Below, one piece after another: positions 45,281 to 56,413 of a stretch of DNA of 64,000 nt. The stretch spans positions 496,001 to 560,000 of the forward strand of contig NZ_CP016774.1 of NCBI RefSeq assembly GCF_002288105.1. The letters are read 5' to 3'. The position numbers were made by a program, and so were the translations under genes. How positions within the stretch are numbered: the stretch's first letter is position 1; every line of letters begins with the position of its first letter. The notes under the pieces were generated by a model that was given only the letters and a program-made list of their open reading frames with translations, was not told where the DNA came from and did no database searches. Source of the DNA: Candidatus Planktophila versatilis (GTDB lineage Bacteria; Actinomycetota; Actinomycetes; Nanopelagicales; Nanopelagicaceae).

Positions 45281-46084
45281 ATGAGCACACCGCTTGAAAC
45301 CCTTTTCACCACTGTTCGCAGCGAAAATCGCGCAGCGCTTATTGCTTACATCCCGGCAGGTTTTCCCACTCAAGAGGGATGCAAAAAGGTAATTCAAGCA
45401 TTTGTTGATGGTGGCGTTGATGCAATCGAAATCGGTTTTCCCTATAGCGATCCAGTGATGGATGGCCCAACGATCCAAGCTGCAGCCGATAGGGCGCTAT
45501 CGCAGGGCACTGGGGCGAAGGAAGTTTTCGAAGCACTCAAGCACGCCACAGATTTAGGCGTGCCAGCAGTTGTGATGACATATTGGAACCCGATCGAAAA
45601 ATACGGAGTAGAAAAGTTTGCCCAAGCGATTTCAGACAACGGCGGCTCTGGGGTTATTACCCCCGATTTAACTATTGAAGAATCAGCCGCGTGGACGGCC
45701 GCTGTTGCGCAAAGTGAGATTAATTCAATCTACGTTGTTGCACCAAGCACGAAAGATGCACGGCTTTCCAGTGTGACTGATCATTGCAGTGGTTTTGTCT
45801 ATGCGGCTTCACTGATGGGTGTGACCGGAACACGCACAAGTGTTTCATCCGGTGCGCCAGATCTCGTTGCTCGGATTCGAAAGAGTACGGATACGGCGGT
45901 GGCGGTGGGACTCGGTGTTTCCACGAGAGAGCAAGCAAAGGGTGTGGCAGGGTATGCCGACGGCGTAATTGTAGGCTCAGCATTTATCAATAAACTTTTG
46001 GAGTCAGAAGATGAAGCAAGTGGTTTAATTGCTGTGCGTGAACTAGCGGAGCAACTATCACAAGGGGTACGTGAGGGACGATGA
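45281..46084 (+). CDS. trpA: Tryptophan synthase alpha chain TrpA
   Basis: A 267-aa TIM barrel that cleaves indole-3-glycerol phosphate and passes indole to TrpB. It shows IPAGFPTQEG, AIEIGFPYSDPVMDGP (catalytic Glu and Asp), and VGLGVSTREQA near the phosphate site. It starts immediately after the trpB stop and overlaps the MauE-like gene by 4 bp. Confidence 0.96.
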   Translation: MSTPLETLFTTVRSENRAALIAYIPAGFPTQEGCKKVIQAFVDGGVDAIEIGFPYSDPVMDGPTIQAAADRALSQGTGAKEVFEALKHATDLGVPAVVMTYWNPIEKYGVEKFAQAISDNGGSGVITPDLTIEESAAWTAAVAQSEINSIYVVAPSTKDARLSSVTDHCSGFVYAASLMGVTGTRTSVSSGAPDLVARIRKSTDTAVAVGLGVSTREQAKGVAGYADGVIVGSAFINKLLESEDEASGLIAVRELAEQLSQGVREGR

Positions 46085-46560
46085 AAGCATTTATGCCGTG
46101 GTTAGGTCTCGCTGCACGATTGACTCTAGGTGGAGTTCTACTTGTTGCCGGATTCCTCAAATACGATGAGGTAGATAAATCGCAGATGGCGGTGCGAGCC
46201 TACGAGATGCTTCCTATCGCTCTAGCTAATTTCATCGGCATAGTTCTGCCATTCGCTGAAATCGGGATGGGTTTGCTTCTGATCCTCGGCGCAGCTACTC
46301 GAATCACAGCAGCGCTCAGCGCCTTGCTCATGGTGGTCTTTGTTATTGGCATCTCACAGGCGTGGGCGCGAGGCCTTTCTATCGACTGTGGCTGCTTTGG
46401 AGGGGGAGGCCAGGTTGAGCCTGGAACTGCGAATTACATCACTCCACTGCTACGAGACACCGGCCTATTGGCCCTTGGGATTTATCTTTTTCGCTACCCA
46501 CAAAGTAAATTTAGCCTTGATAAATCGTCGCAGAAACTGAATCAAGAAAAAGGGATATGA
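46081..46560 (+). CDS. MauE/DoxX-like redox membrane protein with CGC motif
   Basis: A 159-aa four-helix membrane protein of the MauE/DoxX group. Helices are at roughly 10-25, 46-65, 72-92 and 122-138. A Cys pair (C103, C105) sits in IDCGCFGGGG, after the third helix. Such proteins are found beside DsbA-like thiol proteins and are thought to pass disulfides or electrons across the membrane. Here a DsbA-like gene follows after 1 bp, so the two probably act as a pair. It is co-translated with trpA (4-bp overlap). Confidence 0.75.
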   Translation: MKAFMPWLGLAARLTLGGVLLVAGFLKYDEVDKSQMAVRAYEMLPIALANFIGIVLPFAEIGMGLLLILGAATRITAALSALLMVVFVIGISQAWARGLSIDCGCFGGGGQVEPGTANYITPLLRDTGLLALGIYLFRYPQSKFSLDKSSQKLNQEKGI

Positions 46561-46561
46561 A

Positions 46562-47233
46562 ATGAGCGCGAAGCCACAACCTGGAAAAGATAACTTCACT
46601 CGCAACCTTGTTATTGGTGTTGTACTCGGTGTGGTCCTCATCATGCTCGTACCAACGATTATCTCTAAGCAGACCAAGTTAGCTGCAAAGATTCCAGCGA
46701 GTGTTTCCGCAGAACGTGGATATGGAGTTGTCTTTAACGGTGAACTCACCGGCGTTCCCGTCCTTGATATTTATGAAGATTTCCAATGCCCTAGCTGCGC
46801 ACGTTTTGAAGGAACCCAAGGTCAATACCTTGACTCAATAATTGAAGATAAGAAGGCAACTGTTGTCTTTCACACACTCTCATTTCTCGGCCCCGAGTCC
46901 GTTATCGCTGCCAATGCAGCAGCATGCTCGGCCGACGAAGGTAAATTCTTAGCTCTCCACAAGATGCTCTATCAGACTCAGCCTCGAGAAAATTCCGGGG
47001 CCTGGACTAATGAAGCACTTGTTGCAGCTGGTGAATCAGTGGGTATTAAGTCAAAAGAATATGAAAAGTGTGTCAACAACGGCACATATGCGGATTGGGT
47101 CACCAATGTGCAAGCCTCCGCTGCTCAGAGTGATGTGAATTCAACTCCAACAGTCTTTATCAACGGTAAGGAACTAGATCGCAATGCCTATTACGATCCG
47201 GCTCTCTTTATCGCAGCTGTAGAGCGCGGATAA
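46562..47233 (+). CDS. DsbA-like thiol-disulfide oxidoreductase, membrane anchored
   Basis: A 223-aa protein with a short cytoplasmic head, one membrane helix (~residues 15-33) and an extracytoplasmic thioredoxin fold of the DsbA type. The active site is C76-P-S-C79 (YEDFQCPSCARFE). The cis-Pro loop is NSTPTVFING. It most likely forms or isomerises disulfides in exported proteins, with the neighbouring MauE-like protein as its electron partner (inferred). It is 3 bp ahead of lgt. Confidence 0.87.
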   Translation: MSAKPQPGKDNFTRNLVIGVVLGVVLIMLVPTIISKQTKLAAKIPASVSAERGYGVVFNGELTGVPVLDIYEDFQCPSCARFEGTQGQYLDSIIEDKKATVVFHTLSFLGPESVIAANAAACSADEGKFLALHKMLYQTQPRENSGAWTNEALVAAGESVGIKSKEYEKCVNNGTYADWVTNVQASAAQSDVNSTPTVFINGKELDRNAYYDPALFIAAVERG

Positions 47234-47236
47234 TTT

Positions 47237-48043
47237 TTGCGTAGTGCAATTCCAACGCCAACTATTTCGGCGTTTGAAATTGGTCCGCTCACTATCCATT
47301 TCTATGCTCTCTGCATCATTGCCGGGGTTGCACTCGCAATCTGGTTAGGCAATCGCAGATTTCTCACCTCCTTCCCGCAAGGAGTGGGCGTCGTTGCAGA
47401 TGTTGCCGTTTTTGCAATCCCTGCTGGTGTGATTGGTGGCCGTCTCTACCACGTAGTGACATCACCTGATAATTACTTTGGAGCAAATTCTCGGGCTCTT
47501 GATATCTTTAAAATCTGGAATGGCGGCCTTGGAATTTGGGGCGCGATTGCACTCGGCAGTGTGGTTGCCTTTTTTTACTATAAGAGAATTGCATCGGCGA
47601 AAGATTTGCCATCTTTTGCCTATTTTGCAGATGCACTTGCACCGGGTATTGCAATTGCCCAGGCGATAGGGCGCTGGGGAAATTGGTTTAATGCTGAGCT
47701 CTTTGGTCGCCCGCTTGATGCACCGTGGGCACTTTCGATTCCACTGCAATCTCGCCCGGCTGGATATGAAAACTTCGAAACCTTTCACCCCGCATTTCTC
47801 TATGAATCACTTTGGTGCTTTCTTATTGCCGCAGTGTTACTCGCCGCGCGAAAGCGTCTAGCCCCAGGATCAATCTTTCTGCTGTACATCACGCTTTACT
47901 GTTTCGGGCGATTCTTCTTTGAAGCTATACGTATTGATTCGGCACAGTCCTTTGCAGGCCTTCGCCTGAATCAATATGTTGCCGGGTTGTTGTTTCTTGG
48001 GGCAGGTGCAGCATTTCTGAAGTTTTATCGACGGACAAGGTAG
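47237..48043 (+). CDS. lgt: Prolipoprotein diacylglyceryl transferase Lgt
   Basis: A 268-aa polytopic membrane enzyme that attaches diacylglycerol to the lipobox Cys, the step before LspA (also in this window). It has HFYALCIIAGVALA, GGRLYHVV, and the signature GRWGNWFNAELFG with FHPAFLYESLW. TTG start at 47237. Position after trpA genes is common in Actinobacteria. Confidence 0.95.
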   Translation: MRSAIPTPTISAFEIGPLTIHFYALCIIAGVALAIWLGNRRFLTSFPQGVGVVADVAVFAIPAGVIGGRLYHVVTSPDNYFGANSRALDIFKIWNGGLGIWGAIALGSVVAFFYYKRIASAKDLPSFAYFADALAPGIAIAQAIGRWGNWFNAELFGRPLDAPWALSIPLQSRPAGYENFETFHPAFLYESLWCFLIAAVLLAARKRLAPGSIFLLYITLYCFGRFFFEAIRIDSAQSFAGLRLNQYVAGLLFLGAGAAFLKFYRRTR

Positions 48044-48046
48044 GAT
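48041..48046 (+). promoter_or_regulatory. Candidate leaderless -10 element of the VIT-family gene
   Basis: TAGGAT, 6 nt, then ATG 48053. The TAG is also the lgt stop codon. Confidence 0.42.
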
Positions 48047-48052
48047 TCGCAT

Positions 48053-48766
48053 ATGGCTTTAGAGGATGTATTCCAGCGCAATCTGCATCACCGCACCCAC
48101 CGTGCCGGTTGGTTGCGGGCTGCCGTTCTTGGTGCAAACGATGGTTTAGTTTCAACTGCCTCGCTCATGATTGGTGTTGCAGCTGCGCGCGCTGGTGAGC
48201 AGAGTTTTCTTATCACGGCAGGTGCTGCCGGAATTGCCGCTGGTGCGATGTCGATGGCTGTTGGTGAATATATCTCGGTTAGATCACAAAATGATATTGA
48301 AGAATCAGACAGGCTCCTGGAGATTGAGCATCTAGCAATTGATCCGGAAGGCGAGTTTGAAGAACTTGTACATATCTATATGGAGCGCGGGCTATCTCGT
48401 GAACTTGCGGTGCAGGTTGTTCATGCCATGCATGAGCGCAATCCATTGGAAGCGCATCTACGCGATGAGCTAGGTCAGCATCCGCATACAAAGGCACGTC
48501 CAGTGCAAGCAGCAGTGGCATCGGCAATCGCATTTACACTCGGAGGGTTAATTCCATTTGTGGGCGCATTCGCACCGACCTCCGGAGCAGCCGCATCGAG
48601 CATCGTTGGATTCACCATCGTGGGTCTGGTAATTGCCGGAGTTGTGAGCGCGCGCACAGCTGGGGCGAAGATACTGACCCCGACACTGCGAGTCATTGCG
48701 GGCGGCGTCTTGGGTATGTCCATCACCGCCGGGATTGGTCACCTCTTACATTTGAGTGGCATCTAA
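48053..48766 (+). CDS. VIT1/CCC1-family transporter (iron/manganese)
   Basis: A 237-aa membrane protein with five helices. The conserved AAVLGANDGLVSTASLMIGVA and MAVGEYISVRSQ define the VIT1/CCC1 family, and the acidic cytoplasmic segment (roughly residues 82-127, EESDRLLEIEHLAIDPEGE) fits its metal-binding domain. These carriers export or store Fe2+ or Mn2+. No metal regulator is adjacent. The ATG is 9 bp after the lgt stop. Confidence 0.9.
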   Translation: MALEDVFQRNLHHRTHRAGWLRAAVLGANDGLVSTASLMIGVAAARAGEQSFLITAGAAGIAAGAMSMAVGEYISVRSQNDIEESDRLLEIEHLAIDPEGEFEELVHIYMERGLSRELAVQVVHAMHERNPLEAHLRDELGQHPHTKARPVQAAVASAIAFTLGGLIPFVGAFAPTSGAAASSIVGFTIVGLVIAGVVSARTAGAKILTPTLRVIAGGVLGMSITAGIGHLLHLSGI

Positions 48767-48859
48767 AGCACCCCCTTGCTACCCTTTTGACCAGTAGTTT
48801 TTAAGATAGTCGGGCCAATGATGTCCCTGAGTTAGCTAGAAATAGAGGGGCATCAGCGA

Positions 48860-51800
48860 ATGGCACTTTCATCGAATTATCCTGTCGCACAGGGTCTTTA
48901 CGATCCTGCACAAGAACACGATGCATGCGGCGTTGCGATGGTTGCCACCTTAAATAAAATTGCTACACATGACATTGTTGCCAAAGCACTTACTGCACTT
49001 CGCAATCTAGAACACCGTGGCGCATCTGGTGCGGAACCCGATAGTGGTGATGGTGCCGGAATTCTGATTCGAGTCCCTGATGCTTTTTATCGCGCGGAAG
49101 TTTCATTTACGCTACCTGTCGAAGGATCCTACGCAACTGGAATTGCATTTATCGCACAAGGCGCCGAGGTTCGCACGCAAATTACCAAACTTGCAGATGA
49201 AGAAGGTCTCACCGTCCTTGGTTGGCGCGAGCTACCAATTAATTCTTCTTCTCTAGGCAAGACCGCCCTCTCTGTCATGCCGCGCTTTGAGCAGCTCTTC
49301 GTTGCTGGAAAGAAAAATGAAGCAGGAATCATTCTTGACCGTTTGGCATTCGCACTTCGCAAGCGTGCTGAGCACACACTTGATCTCTATTTCCCTTCAT
49401 TGTCATCACAGACAATTGTTTACAAGGGCATGCTTACAACCGGACAATTAGAAGAATTCTTCCCAGATCTCAGTGATACTCGTGTTGTTTCACCACTGGC
49501 TCTGGTGCACTCACGTTTTTCTACCAACACCTTCCCATCATGGCCACTTGCCCACCCGTATCGATTCATCGCCCACAACGGCGAAATCAACACAGTAAAG
49601 GGAAATAGAAATTGGATGCGAGCTCGCGAGTCACTTCTTGAAAGTGATGTCTTAGGAAAAGACTTAACGCGTCTCTTTCCTATCGTTGAAATGTCAGGTT
49701 CTGACTCAGCTTCATTTGATGAAGTACTAGAGCTTCTCTATCTCGGTGGTCGCTCACTTCCACACGCAGTTTTGATGATGATTCCAGAAGCGTGGGAGAA
49801 CCACGCGACCATGTCACAGAAGCGGCGCGACTTCTATGCATTTCATTCCTCACTGATGGAGCCATGGGATGGACCAGCCTGCGTTACTTTCACAGACGGC
49901 CACCAAGTGGGCGCTGTGCTGGACCGCAATGGTTTGCGCCCATCTCGATACTGGGTAACAGCTGACGGTCTCGTTGTTCTCGCCTCTGAAGTAGGCGTAC
50001 TTGATATTCCGGCGGAGAAAATTGTTCGCAAGGGTCGCCTGCAACCAGGAAAAATGTTCCTAGTTGATATCGAAGCTGGCCGCATTATTGAAGATGATGA
50101 GATTAAAGATTCACTAGCTGATGCAGCCCCATATGGCAGCTGGTTGGCCGATGGAATGATCAGACTTTCAGATCTTCCGGCGCGCGAACATATTGTCTAT
50201 CCGCATAAGTCAGTGCTGCGCCGTCAAAAAGCATTTGGATATACAGAGGAAGAAATTAAGATCATCGTCACTCCAATGGCAAAAGGTGGGGGAGAAGCAC
50301 TTGGTTCCATGGGAACTGATACGCCAATCGCTGCTCTATCGGCAAAGCCACGCCTGCTCTTTGATTACTTCACTCAGCTCTTTGCGCAAGTAACTAATCC
50401 GCCACTGGATGCTATTCGCGAAGAGTTAGTAACAAGCTTGGGTGGAGCTATCGGTCCAGAACACAATCTGCTTGATCCTGGTCCTGAGTCATGCCGCCAG
50501 ATTTCCATTGCCTTCCCGGTAATTAACAACGATGAGCTAGCAAAGATTATTCACGTTAATGCCGATGATAATTATCCTGAACTTGAGTCCTACGTTGTTC
50601 GGGGGCTCTTCCCTGTCACAGGTGATGGCAACACCCTGCAGACTCGTTTGGAAGAGATTAAGAAGGAAGTTTCCCAAGCGATTGCTAATGGCGCACACAT
50701 CATCGTGCTCTCTGATCGTGATGGCGATGCCGAAGATTGCCCAATTCCTTCACTTCTACTTACCGCCGCTGTGCACCACCACCTAATTCGTGAGAAGACT
50801 CGCACCAAGGTTGGTCTCGTTGTTGAAGCGGGCGATGTTCGAGAAGTTCACCACGTTGCACTCCTGATTGGTTATGGCGCAGCTGCAGTAAATCCATACC
50901 TAGTGATGGAAACTGCTGAAGATTTAGTAACGCAAGGAGTTATCACCGGCATTACCCCGGAAAAGGCGGTTGCCAACGTTATTAAGGCGCTGGGCAAAGG
51001 CGTTCTTAAAGTAATGTCCAAGATGGGTATTTCAACTATCGCCTCCTATACCGGAGCGCAGGTCTTTGAAGCTATTGGTTTAGGTCAAGATCTTGTTGAC
51101 GAATACTTTGTCGGGACCACTTCTCGTTTAGGTGGAGTGAGCCTGGATGTCATTGCGCAAGAGACAATCAGACGTCATCACCTGGCATACCCGGTTGGGG
51201 GAGAGATTCCTGGCGCCAAGCGCTTAGCTGTTGGCGGGGAATATCAATGGCGCCGCGATGGTGAGCCACATTTATTTAATCCAGAGACTGTTTTCGCACT
51301 TCAGCATGCAACTCGCAATAAGCGTTATGACATCTTCAAGCGCTATACCAATCAGGTTAATGATCAGAGTAAAACTCTGATGACCCTTCGTGGCCTCTTT
51401 GCATTTAACACCTCACAGCGCGCTGCGATATCTATTGATGAAGTTGAGCCGATTTCTGAAATTGTGAAGCGATTCTCAACTGGCGCGATGTCTTATGGCT
51501 CGGTTTCACAAGAAGTCCATGAGACGCTGGCCATTGCCATGAACCGCATCGGTGGTAAATCAAATACAGGTGAAGGCGGAGAAGATGCTTCGCGCTTCCT
51601 TCCTATGGCTAACGGTGATTCCAAGAACAGTGCAATCAAGCAGGTTGCCTCCGGTCGATTTGGTGTGACAAGTAATTACCTCACCAACGCCACAGATATT
51701 CAGATCAAAGTGGCACAGGGTGCAAAGCCTGGTGAAGGTGGCCAACTTCCGGGATTCAAGGTCTATCCATGGATTGCACAAGCACGTCTTTCAACTCCCG

Positions 51801-53377
51801 GTGTGGGACTCATCTCCCCACCACCGCATCACGATATTTATTCGATTGAAGATTTAGCGCAATTGATTCATGATTTAAAAAATGCTAACAAGGATGCACG
51901 TGTGCACGTCAAATTGGTGGCTGAAGTGGGTGTGGGAACCGTTGCAGCTGGTGTCTCTAAGGCGCACGCAGATGTCGTTCTGATCTCTGGCCATGATGGT
52001 GGAACCGGTGCATCTCCTCTTACTTCACTTAAGCATGCGGGTGCTCCATGGGAGCTAGGCCTTGCCGAAACCCAACAGACGCTGCTTCTTAACAACTTGC
52101 GTGATCGCATCGTTGTGCAGGCAGATGGCCAGATGAAGACAGGTCGCGATGTAGTGATTGCAGCGCTTTTGGGCGCAGAAGAATTCGGTTTTGCAACTGC
52201 GCCATTGGTTGTCTCTGGTTGCATCATGATGCGTGTGTGTCATCTAGATACATGTCCGGTCGGTATCGCTACCCAGAACCCAGAGCTACGTAAGAAGTTC
52301 TCTGGAAAGCCTGAATTTGTTGAGACATTCTTTGAATACATTGCCGAAGAAGTTCGTGAAATTCTGGCATCCCTTGGTTACAAGACATTGCTCGAGGCAA
52401 TTGGCCACGTGGAAAATCTTGATACCCGCGCCGCTATAGATCACTGGAAGGCGAGTGGTTTAGATCTTTCTCCACTTCTAATGCGTCCTGATGTTGATTC
52501 ACCATTGCATAACACCACTAAGCAAGATCACGGATTAGCAGCAGCACTTGATAACAAGCTCATCGAGCTATCAAAGGCAGCACTTGAGTCCAAAGTATCT
52601 GTGCGCATCGATGTGCCGGTGCGAAATGTGAACCGTACCGTGGGAACAATGTTGGGCGCCGAGATCACACGTCGTTATGGGTCCGAAGGACTTCCTGCCG
52701 GAACTATTGATGTGACGCTGCATGGATCTGCGGGCCAATCACTGGGGGCATTTATTCCACAGGGTCTGACCATTCGTATGTATGGGGATGCCAATGATTA
52801 TGTGGGCAAGGGAATTTCAGGGGGCCGAGTAATCGTGCGCCCAGATGAGAAGGCCACATTTAAATCTGAATCAAATGTAATTTCCGGAAACGTCATTGGA
52901 TATGGGGCGACCTCAGGAGATATCTACATCCGCGGTCTTGCTGGTGAAAGATTCTGCGTGCGCAACTCTGGTGCTACTGCAATTGTTGAAGGCGTGGGCG
53001 ATCACGCACTTGAATACATGACCGGTGGCACGGTGGTCATTCTTGGCAAAACTGGTCGCAATATTGCCGCAGGCATGTCTGGTGGACGTGCCTTCGTACT
53101 AGACCTTGATACCGCCATCGTTAATACCGAGATGGTTGATGTCTTGGCAGTGCCGGCAGATCAGCGCGAGAACTTACGTGCCTTGCTATCTTCTTTCCAC
53201 GTTGAAACAGGTTCAGAAATTGCGGAATCAATCCTTAAGAATTGGGAGACAGAGCTTGCGCGCTTCTCACTGATAATGCCTCGTGATTATGCTCGCGTGC
53301 TAGCAGCGATTGAGAAGGCTAACCGAGAAGGTTTACCAGTTGACGAGTATGTAATGGAGGTTGCAGCAAATGGCTGA
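48860..53377 (+). CDS. gltB: Glutamate synthase (NADPH) large subunit GltB
   Basis: A 1505-aa flavoprotein making two glutamates from glutamine and 2-oxoglutarate. The N-terminal amidotransferase nucleophile is C23 ([12 protein letters not shown]) after a 22-residue propeptide. Central and FMN domains follow ([37 protein letters not shown]). Cysteines of the 3Fe-4S cluster appear in [19 protein letters not shown]. The GXGXG beta-helix domain is C-terminal. Its stop overlaps the gltD start. Confidence 0.96.
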   Translation: MALSSNYPVAQGLYDPAQEHDACGVAMVATLNKIATHDIVAKALTALRNLEHRGASGAEPDSGDGAGILIRVPDAFYRAEVSFTLPVEGSYATGIAFIAQGAEVRTQITKLADEEGLTVLGWRELPINSSSLGKTALSVMPRFEQLFVAGKKNEAGIILDRLAFALRKRAEHTLDLYFPSLSSQTIVYKGMLTTGQLEEFFPDLSDTRVVSPLALVHSRFSTNTFPSWPLAHPYRFIAHNGEINTVKGNRNWMRARESLLESDVLGKDLTRLFPIVEMSGSDSASFDEVLELLYLGGRSLPHAVLMMIPEAWENHATMSQKRRDFYAFHSSLMEPWDGPACVTFTDGHQVGAVLDRNGLRPSRYWVTADGLVVLASEVGVLDIPAEKIVRKGRLQPGKMFLVDIEAGRIIEDDEIKDSLADAAPYGSWLADGMIRLSDLPAREHIVYPHKSVLRRQKAFGYTEEEIKIIVTPMAKGGGEALGSMGTDTPIAALSAKPRLLFDYFTQLFAQVTNPPLDAIREELVTSLGGAIGPEHNLLDPGPESCRQISIAFPVINNDELAKIIHVNADDNYPELESYVVRGLFPVTGDGNTLQTRLEEIKKEVSQAIANGAHIIVLSDRDGDAEDCPIPSLLLTAAVHHHLIREKTRTKVGLVVEAGDVREVHHVALLIGYGAAAVNPYLVMETAEDLVTQGVITGITPEKAVANVIKALGKGVLKVMSKMGISTIASYTGAQVFEAIGLGQDLVDEYFVGTTSRLGGVSLDVIAQETIRRHHLAYPVGGEIPGAKRLAVGGEYQWRRDGEPHLFNPETVFALQHATRNKRYDIFKRYTNQVNDQSKTLMTLRGLFAFNTSQRAAISIDEVEPISEIVKRFSTGAMSYGSVSQEVHETLAIAMNRIGGKSNTGEGGEDASRFLPMANGDSKNSAIKQVASGRFGVTSNYLTNATDIQIKVAQGAKPGEGGQLPGFKVYPWIAQARLSTPGVGLISPPPHHDIYSIEDLAQLIHDLKNANKDARVHVKLVAEVGVGTVAAGVSKAHADVVLISGHDGGTGASPLTSLKHAGAPWELGLAETQQTLLLNNLRDRIVVQADGQMKTGRDVVIAALLGAEEFGFATAPLVVSGCIMMRVCHLDTCPVGIATQNPELRKKFSGKPEFVETFFEYIAEEVREILASLGYKTLLEAIGHVENLDTRAAIDHWKASGLDLSPLLMRPDVDSPLHNTTKQDHGLAAALDNKLIELSKAALESKVSVRIDVPVRNVNRTVGTMLGAEITRRYGSEGLPAGTIDVTLHGSAGQSLGAFIPQGLTIRMYGDANDYVGKGISGGRVIVRPDEKATFKSESNVISGNVIGYGATSGDIYIRGLAGERFCVRNSGATAIVEGVGDHALEYMTGGTVVILGKTGRNIAAGMSGGRAFVLDLDTAIVNTEMVDVLAVPADQRENLRALLSSFHVETGSEIAESILKNWETELARFSLIMPRDYARVLAAIEKANREGLPVDEYVMEVAANG

Positions 53378-54824
53378 TCCAAAAGGATTTATGACGACTC
53401 CGCGCGAGACGCCAAAGCGACGTCCGGTCGATGTTCGTATTCAAGATTGGCGAGAGGTCTATGAACCACAGTCGATGGAGCATCTGCAAAAGCAGGCAGG
53501 TCGTTGCATGGATTGTGGAATTCCGTTCTGCCACTCTGGCTGCCCACTAGGTAACCTGATTCCAGAGTGGAATGACCTGATTTTTCGTGGCGATAAAGTT
53601 GAAGCCATTGATCGTCTGCACGTTACCAATAATTTCCCTGAGTTCACGGGTCGACTATGTCCTGCGCCATGTGAAACAGCGTGTGTTGTCGGAATTAACC
53701 GCGATGCTGTCACCATTAAGCAGATTGAACTTCGCACCATTGAAGAAGCATTTGATGATAACAATGTAAAGCCATTAGCCCCTGAGCGTCTTACTGGAAA
53801 GACTGTTGCTGTTATTGGTTCTGGCCCTGCCGGGTTAGCTGCGGCGCAACAACTTACTCGCGCTGGTCACACAGTTGCTGTCTATGAGCGAGCAGATAAA
53901 ATTGGTGGACTTCTTCGTTATGGAATTCCAGAATTTAAGATGGAGAAGCACATCGTTGATCGCCGCCTTGCACAGATGGAGCAAGAGGGAACTCGATTCC
54001 GCCCAGGTGTTGATATCGGTGTGGATCTCACTGGTGCTCAACTTCGCAGCACCTACGATGCAATCGTTCTTGCAATCGGTGCAACGCAGTGGCGTGATCT
54101 TCCAATTCCAGGACGAGAAAATAAGGGCGTCTACCAAGCAATGGAATTTCTTCCTTGGGGTAATAAGCAAGCTTTGGGAGAAATCGAAGAGTCACCTATC
54201 AACGTTGCTGGAAAACATGTGGTCATTCTTGGTGGGGGAGATACCGGCGCGGATTGCTTAGGCACTTCGATTCGACAAGGTGCGGCCAGCATCACGCAGA
54301 TTGAAATTATGCCGCGTCCAACAGATGAACGTCCATCATCACAACCTTGGCCGACCTACCCAATGATCTATCGCGTATCTAGTGCGCACGAAGAGCTCGA
54401 CAATCGTGTCTTTTCGGTAAGTACCCAGGAATTTATTGGCGATGGAAACGGGAACCTCAAAGCTCTTAAGATTGTGGAAACTAAGTTTGAAAATGGAAAG
54501 TTCGAACCTGTTCCTGGCACTGAGCGCGAGATTCCGGCGGACTTTGTCTTCCTAGCTATGGGATTCACCGGACCAGAAAAGTCTGCCATCATCGAACAAC
54601 TTGAAGTTGGACATGATGAACGAGGCAATATTGCCCGCGATGAGAATTTCCAATCAACTGAAGAAGGAATCTTCGTGGCCGGAGATGCTGGGCGCGGACA
54701 GTCACTGATTGTCTGGGCGATAGCCGAAGGTCGCGCAGCTGCCGCAGCTGTCGATCGCTACCTGGTGGGGGAGACGCAGTTGCCTTCACCGATTGAGCCC
54801 ACTACTCGCTCGCTAATGGTTTAA
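53370..54824 (+). CDS. gltD: Glutamate synthase small subunit GltD
   Basis: A 484-aa NADPH-dependent oxidoreductase passing electrons to GltB. N-terminal Fe-S cysteines are in [17 protein letters not shown] and [13 protein letters not shown] binding is at [17 protein letters not shown] and the NADPH site at [15 protein letters not shown]. The C-terminal [19 protein letters not shown] is conserved. ATG 53370 overlaps the gltB stop by 8 bp. Confidence 0.95.
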   Translation: MADPKGFMTTPRETPKRRPVDVRIQDWREVYEPQSMEHLQKQAGRCMDCGIPFCHSGCPLGNLIPEWNDLIFRGDKVEAIDRLHVTNNFPEFTGRLCPAPCETACVVGINRDAVTIKQIELRTIEEAFDDNNVKPLAPERLTGKTVAVIGSGPAGLAAAQQLTRAGHTVAVYERADKIGGLLRYGIPEFKMEKHIVDRRLAQMEQEGTRFRPGVDIGVDLTGAQLRSTYDAIVLAIGATQWRDLPIPGRENKGVYQAMEFLPWGNKQALGEIEESPINVAGKHVVILGGGDTGADCLGTSIRQGAASITQIEIMPRPTDERPSSQPWPTYPMIYRVSSAHEELDNRVFSVSTQEFIGDGNGNLKALKIVETKFENGKFEPVPGTEREIPADFVFLAMGFTGPEKSAIIEQLEVGHDERGNIARDENFQSTEEGIFVAGDAGRGQSLIVWAIAEGRAAAAAVDRYLVGETQLPSPIEPTTRSLMV

Positions 54825-54905
54825 AGCAGGTTTAACGCAGTGGCTTAATTGCCATTACACCGGAAGTTCACGTCAGCGACGCCGTAACTTCACCACTAGC
54901 TTAGA

Positions 54906-54911
54906 TAGGGT
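54906..54911 (+). promoter_or_regulatory. Candidate leaderless -10 element of pyk
   Basis: TAGGGT, 6 nt, then ATG 54918, in the 93-bp gap after gltD. No ribosome site is seen. Confidence 0.45.
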
Positions 54912-54917
54912 AATCAC

Positions 54918-56357
54918 ATGCGTCGCGCAAAAATAGTTTGCACCTTAGGTCCAGCAGTTGAGACCCCAGCGAAAATTAAGGAGCTCATCGAAGCCGGAAT
55001 GAATATGGCACGATTAAATCTTTCTCATGGTTCCCATGAAGAGCACCAAGGGCGCCTAGACCGAGTGCGCGCGGCTGCAAAAGAGGCAGGAAAAGCTGTT
55101 GCAGTTCTGGTTGATTTGCAAGGACCAAAGATTCGTTTAGCTCGATTTGAAAACGGACCACACGAGCTATCACGTGGGGATATCTTCACCATTACTACCG
55201 ATGAAGTTGCTGGCACAAAAGAGCGCGTCTGTACTACTTACAAGGGGCTGCCAGGAGATTGCAAAGCTGGCGATCGCATTCTTATCGATGATGGAAGAGT
55301 TACCGTTGAAGTATTGGAAGTCAAGGGCAACGATGTCATTACAAAATGCACCCAGCCGGGTTTTGTCAGCAATAACAAGGGAATTAACTTGCCGGGTGTG
55401 GCAGTTTCGGTGCCTGCGATGTCAGAAAAAGATGAGGATGATCTCCGTTGGGGGTTACGTGCTGGAGCGGACTTTATCGCTCTCTCTTTCGTTCGAAATG
55501 CAGCAGATGTGAAAGTTGTTCACGCCATCATGGAGGAGGTTGGAATTAGAGTTCCGGTGATTGCAAAGATTGAAAAACCTCAGGCGGTAGCAAATTTAGA
55601 GGAAATTATTGCCGCCTTCGATGGAATTATGGTTGCTCGTGGCGACCTCGGTGTTGAGCTGCCTATTGAAGATGTTCCGATGGTGCAAAAGCGTTGCATC
55701 GAGCTCTCCCGTGATGCGGCAAAGCCAGTCATAGTTGCAACACAGATGCTTGATTCTATGATGAGTAACTCTTCTCCCACTCGCGCGGAGGCAACAGACT
55801 GCGCAAATGCGGTACTCGATGGCGCAGATGCACTCATGCTTTCAGGAGAGACAGCCGTGGGTGAATTCGCCATTCGAGCGGTGCAGACAATGGCTCGCAT
55901 TATTGAACGCACCGAAGAGCTTGGGCTTGACCGGATCCGTCCATTAACAAAAAATCCACGCACCAAGGGTGGTGCGATCACAAAAGCGGCGGCCGAAGTA
56001 GGGGAAATTCTGGGTGCCAAGTTCCTGGTGACATTTACTCAATCTGGTGACTCTGCGCGTCGGATTTCACGACTTCGTTCATCAATTCCTATCATTGCAA
56101 TCACTCCTGATGTCGGTACCTATAACCGGCTGGCACTGACGTGGGGCATTGAGTCATTGATAATTTCGATGGTCAAGCACACTGATGAGATGGTTCTACA
56201 AGCAGATAAAATCCTTATCGATGGAAAGCGTGCTGAAATAGGCGAGCCTGTCGTGATTGTCGCTGGATCTCCACCAGGAATACCTGGTTCAACCAATGCG
56301 ATGCGAGTACACATTGTGGGTGATGCCGTGAACGGCGTTGTTCCTGCTTATCGTTAA
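54918..56357 (+). CDS. pyk: Pyruvate kinase
   Basis: A 479-aa glycolytic enzyme converting PEP and ADP to pyruvate and ATP. It shows RRAKIVCTLGPAVETPAKI, MNMARLNLSHGSHEEH, LVDLQGPKIR, the signature VIAKIEKPQAVANLEEI (catalytic Lys), MVARGDLGVELP, TQMLDSM and the C-terminal allosteric domain. Own promoter likely (leaderless). The tRNA promoter begins 17 bp after the stop. Confidence 0.96.
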   Translation: MRRAKIVCTLGPAVETPAKIKELIEAGMNMARLNLSHGSHEEHQGRLDRVRAAAKEAGKAVAVLVDLQGPKIRLARFENGPHELSRGDIFTITTDEVAGTKERVCTTYKGLPGDCKAGDRILIDDGRVTVEVLEVKGNDVITKCTQPGFVSNNKGINLPGVAVSVPAMSEKDEDDLRWGLRAGADFIALSFVRNAADVKVVHAIMEEVGIRVPVIAKIEKPQAVANLEEIIAAFDGIMVARGDLGVELPIEDVPMVQKRCIELSRDAAKPVIVATQMLDSMMSNSSPTRAEATDCANAVLDGADALMLSGETAVGEFAIRAVQTMARIIERTEELGLDRIRPLTKNPRTKGGAITKAAAEVGEILGAKFLVTFTQSGDSARRISRLRSSIPIIAITPDVGTYNRLALTWGIESLIISMVKHTDEMVLQADKILIDGKRAEIGEPVVIVAGSPPGIPGSTNAMRVHIVGDAVNGVVPAYR

Positions 56358-56373
56358 TCCACAACGCTCACCG

Positions 56374-56403
56374 TTTCACCAATCTGCTGACTTCTAATAC
56401 GAT
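56374..56403 (+). promoter_or_regulatory. Candidate promoter of the tRNA-Leu/pdtaR transcript
   Basis: TTCACC (56375-56380), 17 bp and TACGAT (56398-56403), predicting a transcription start a few bases before the tRNA 5' end at 56414. Confidence 0.5.
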
Positions 56404-56413
56404 ATGGGCTCAC

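Noticed and set aside
48776-48808. TTGCTA or TTGACC boxes upstream of gltB as its promoter
   Set aside because: No -10 hexamer lies at an acceptable distance for either box, so no promoter is called in this 93-bp gap.
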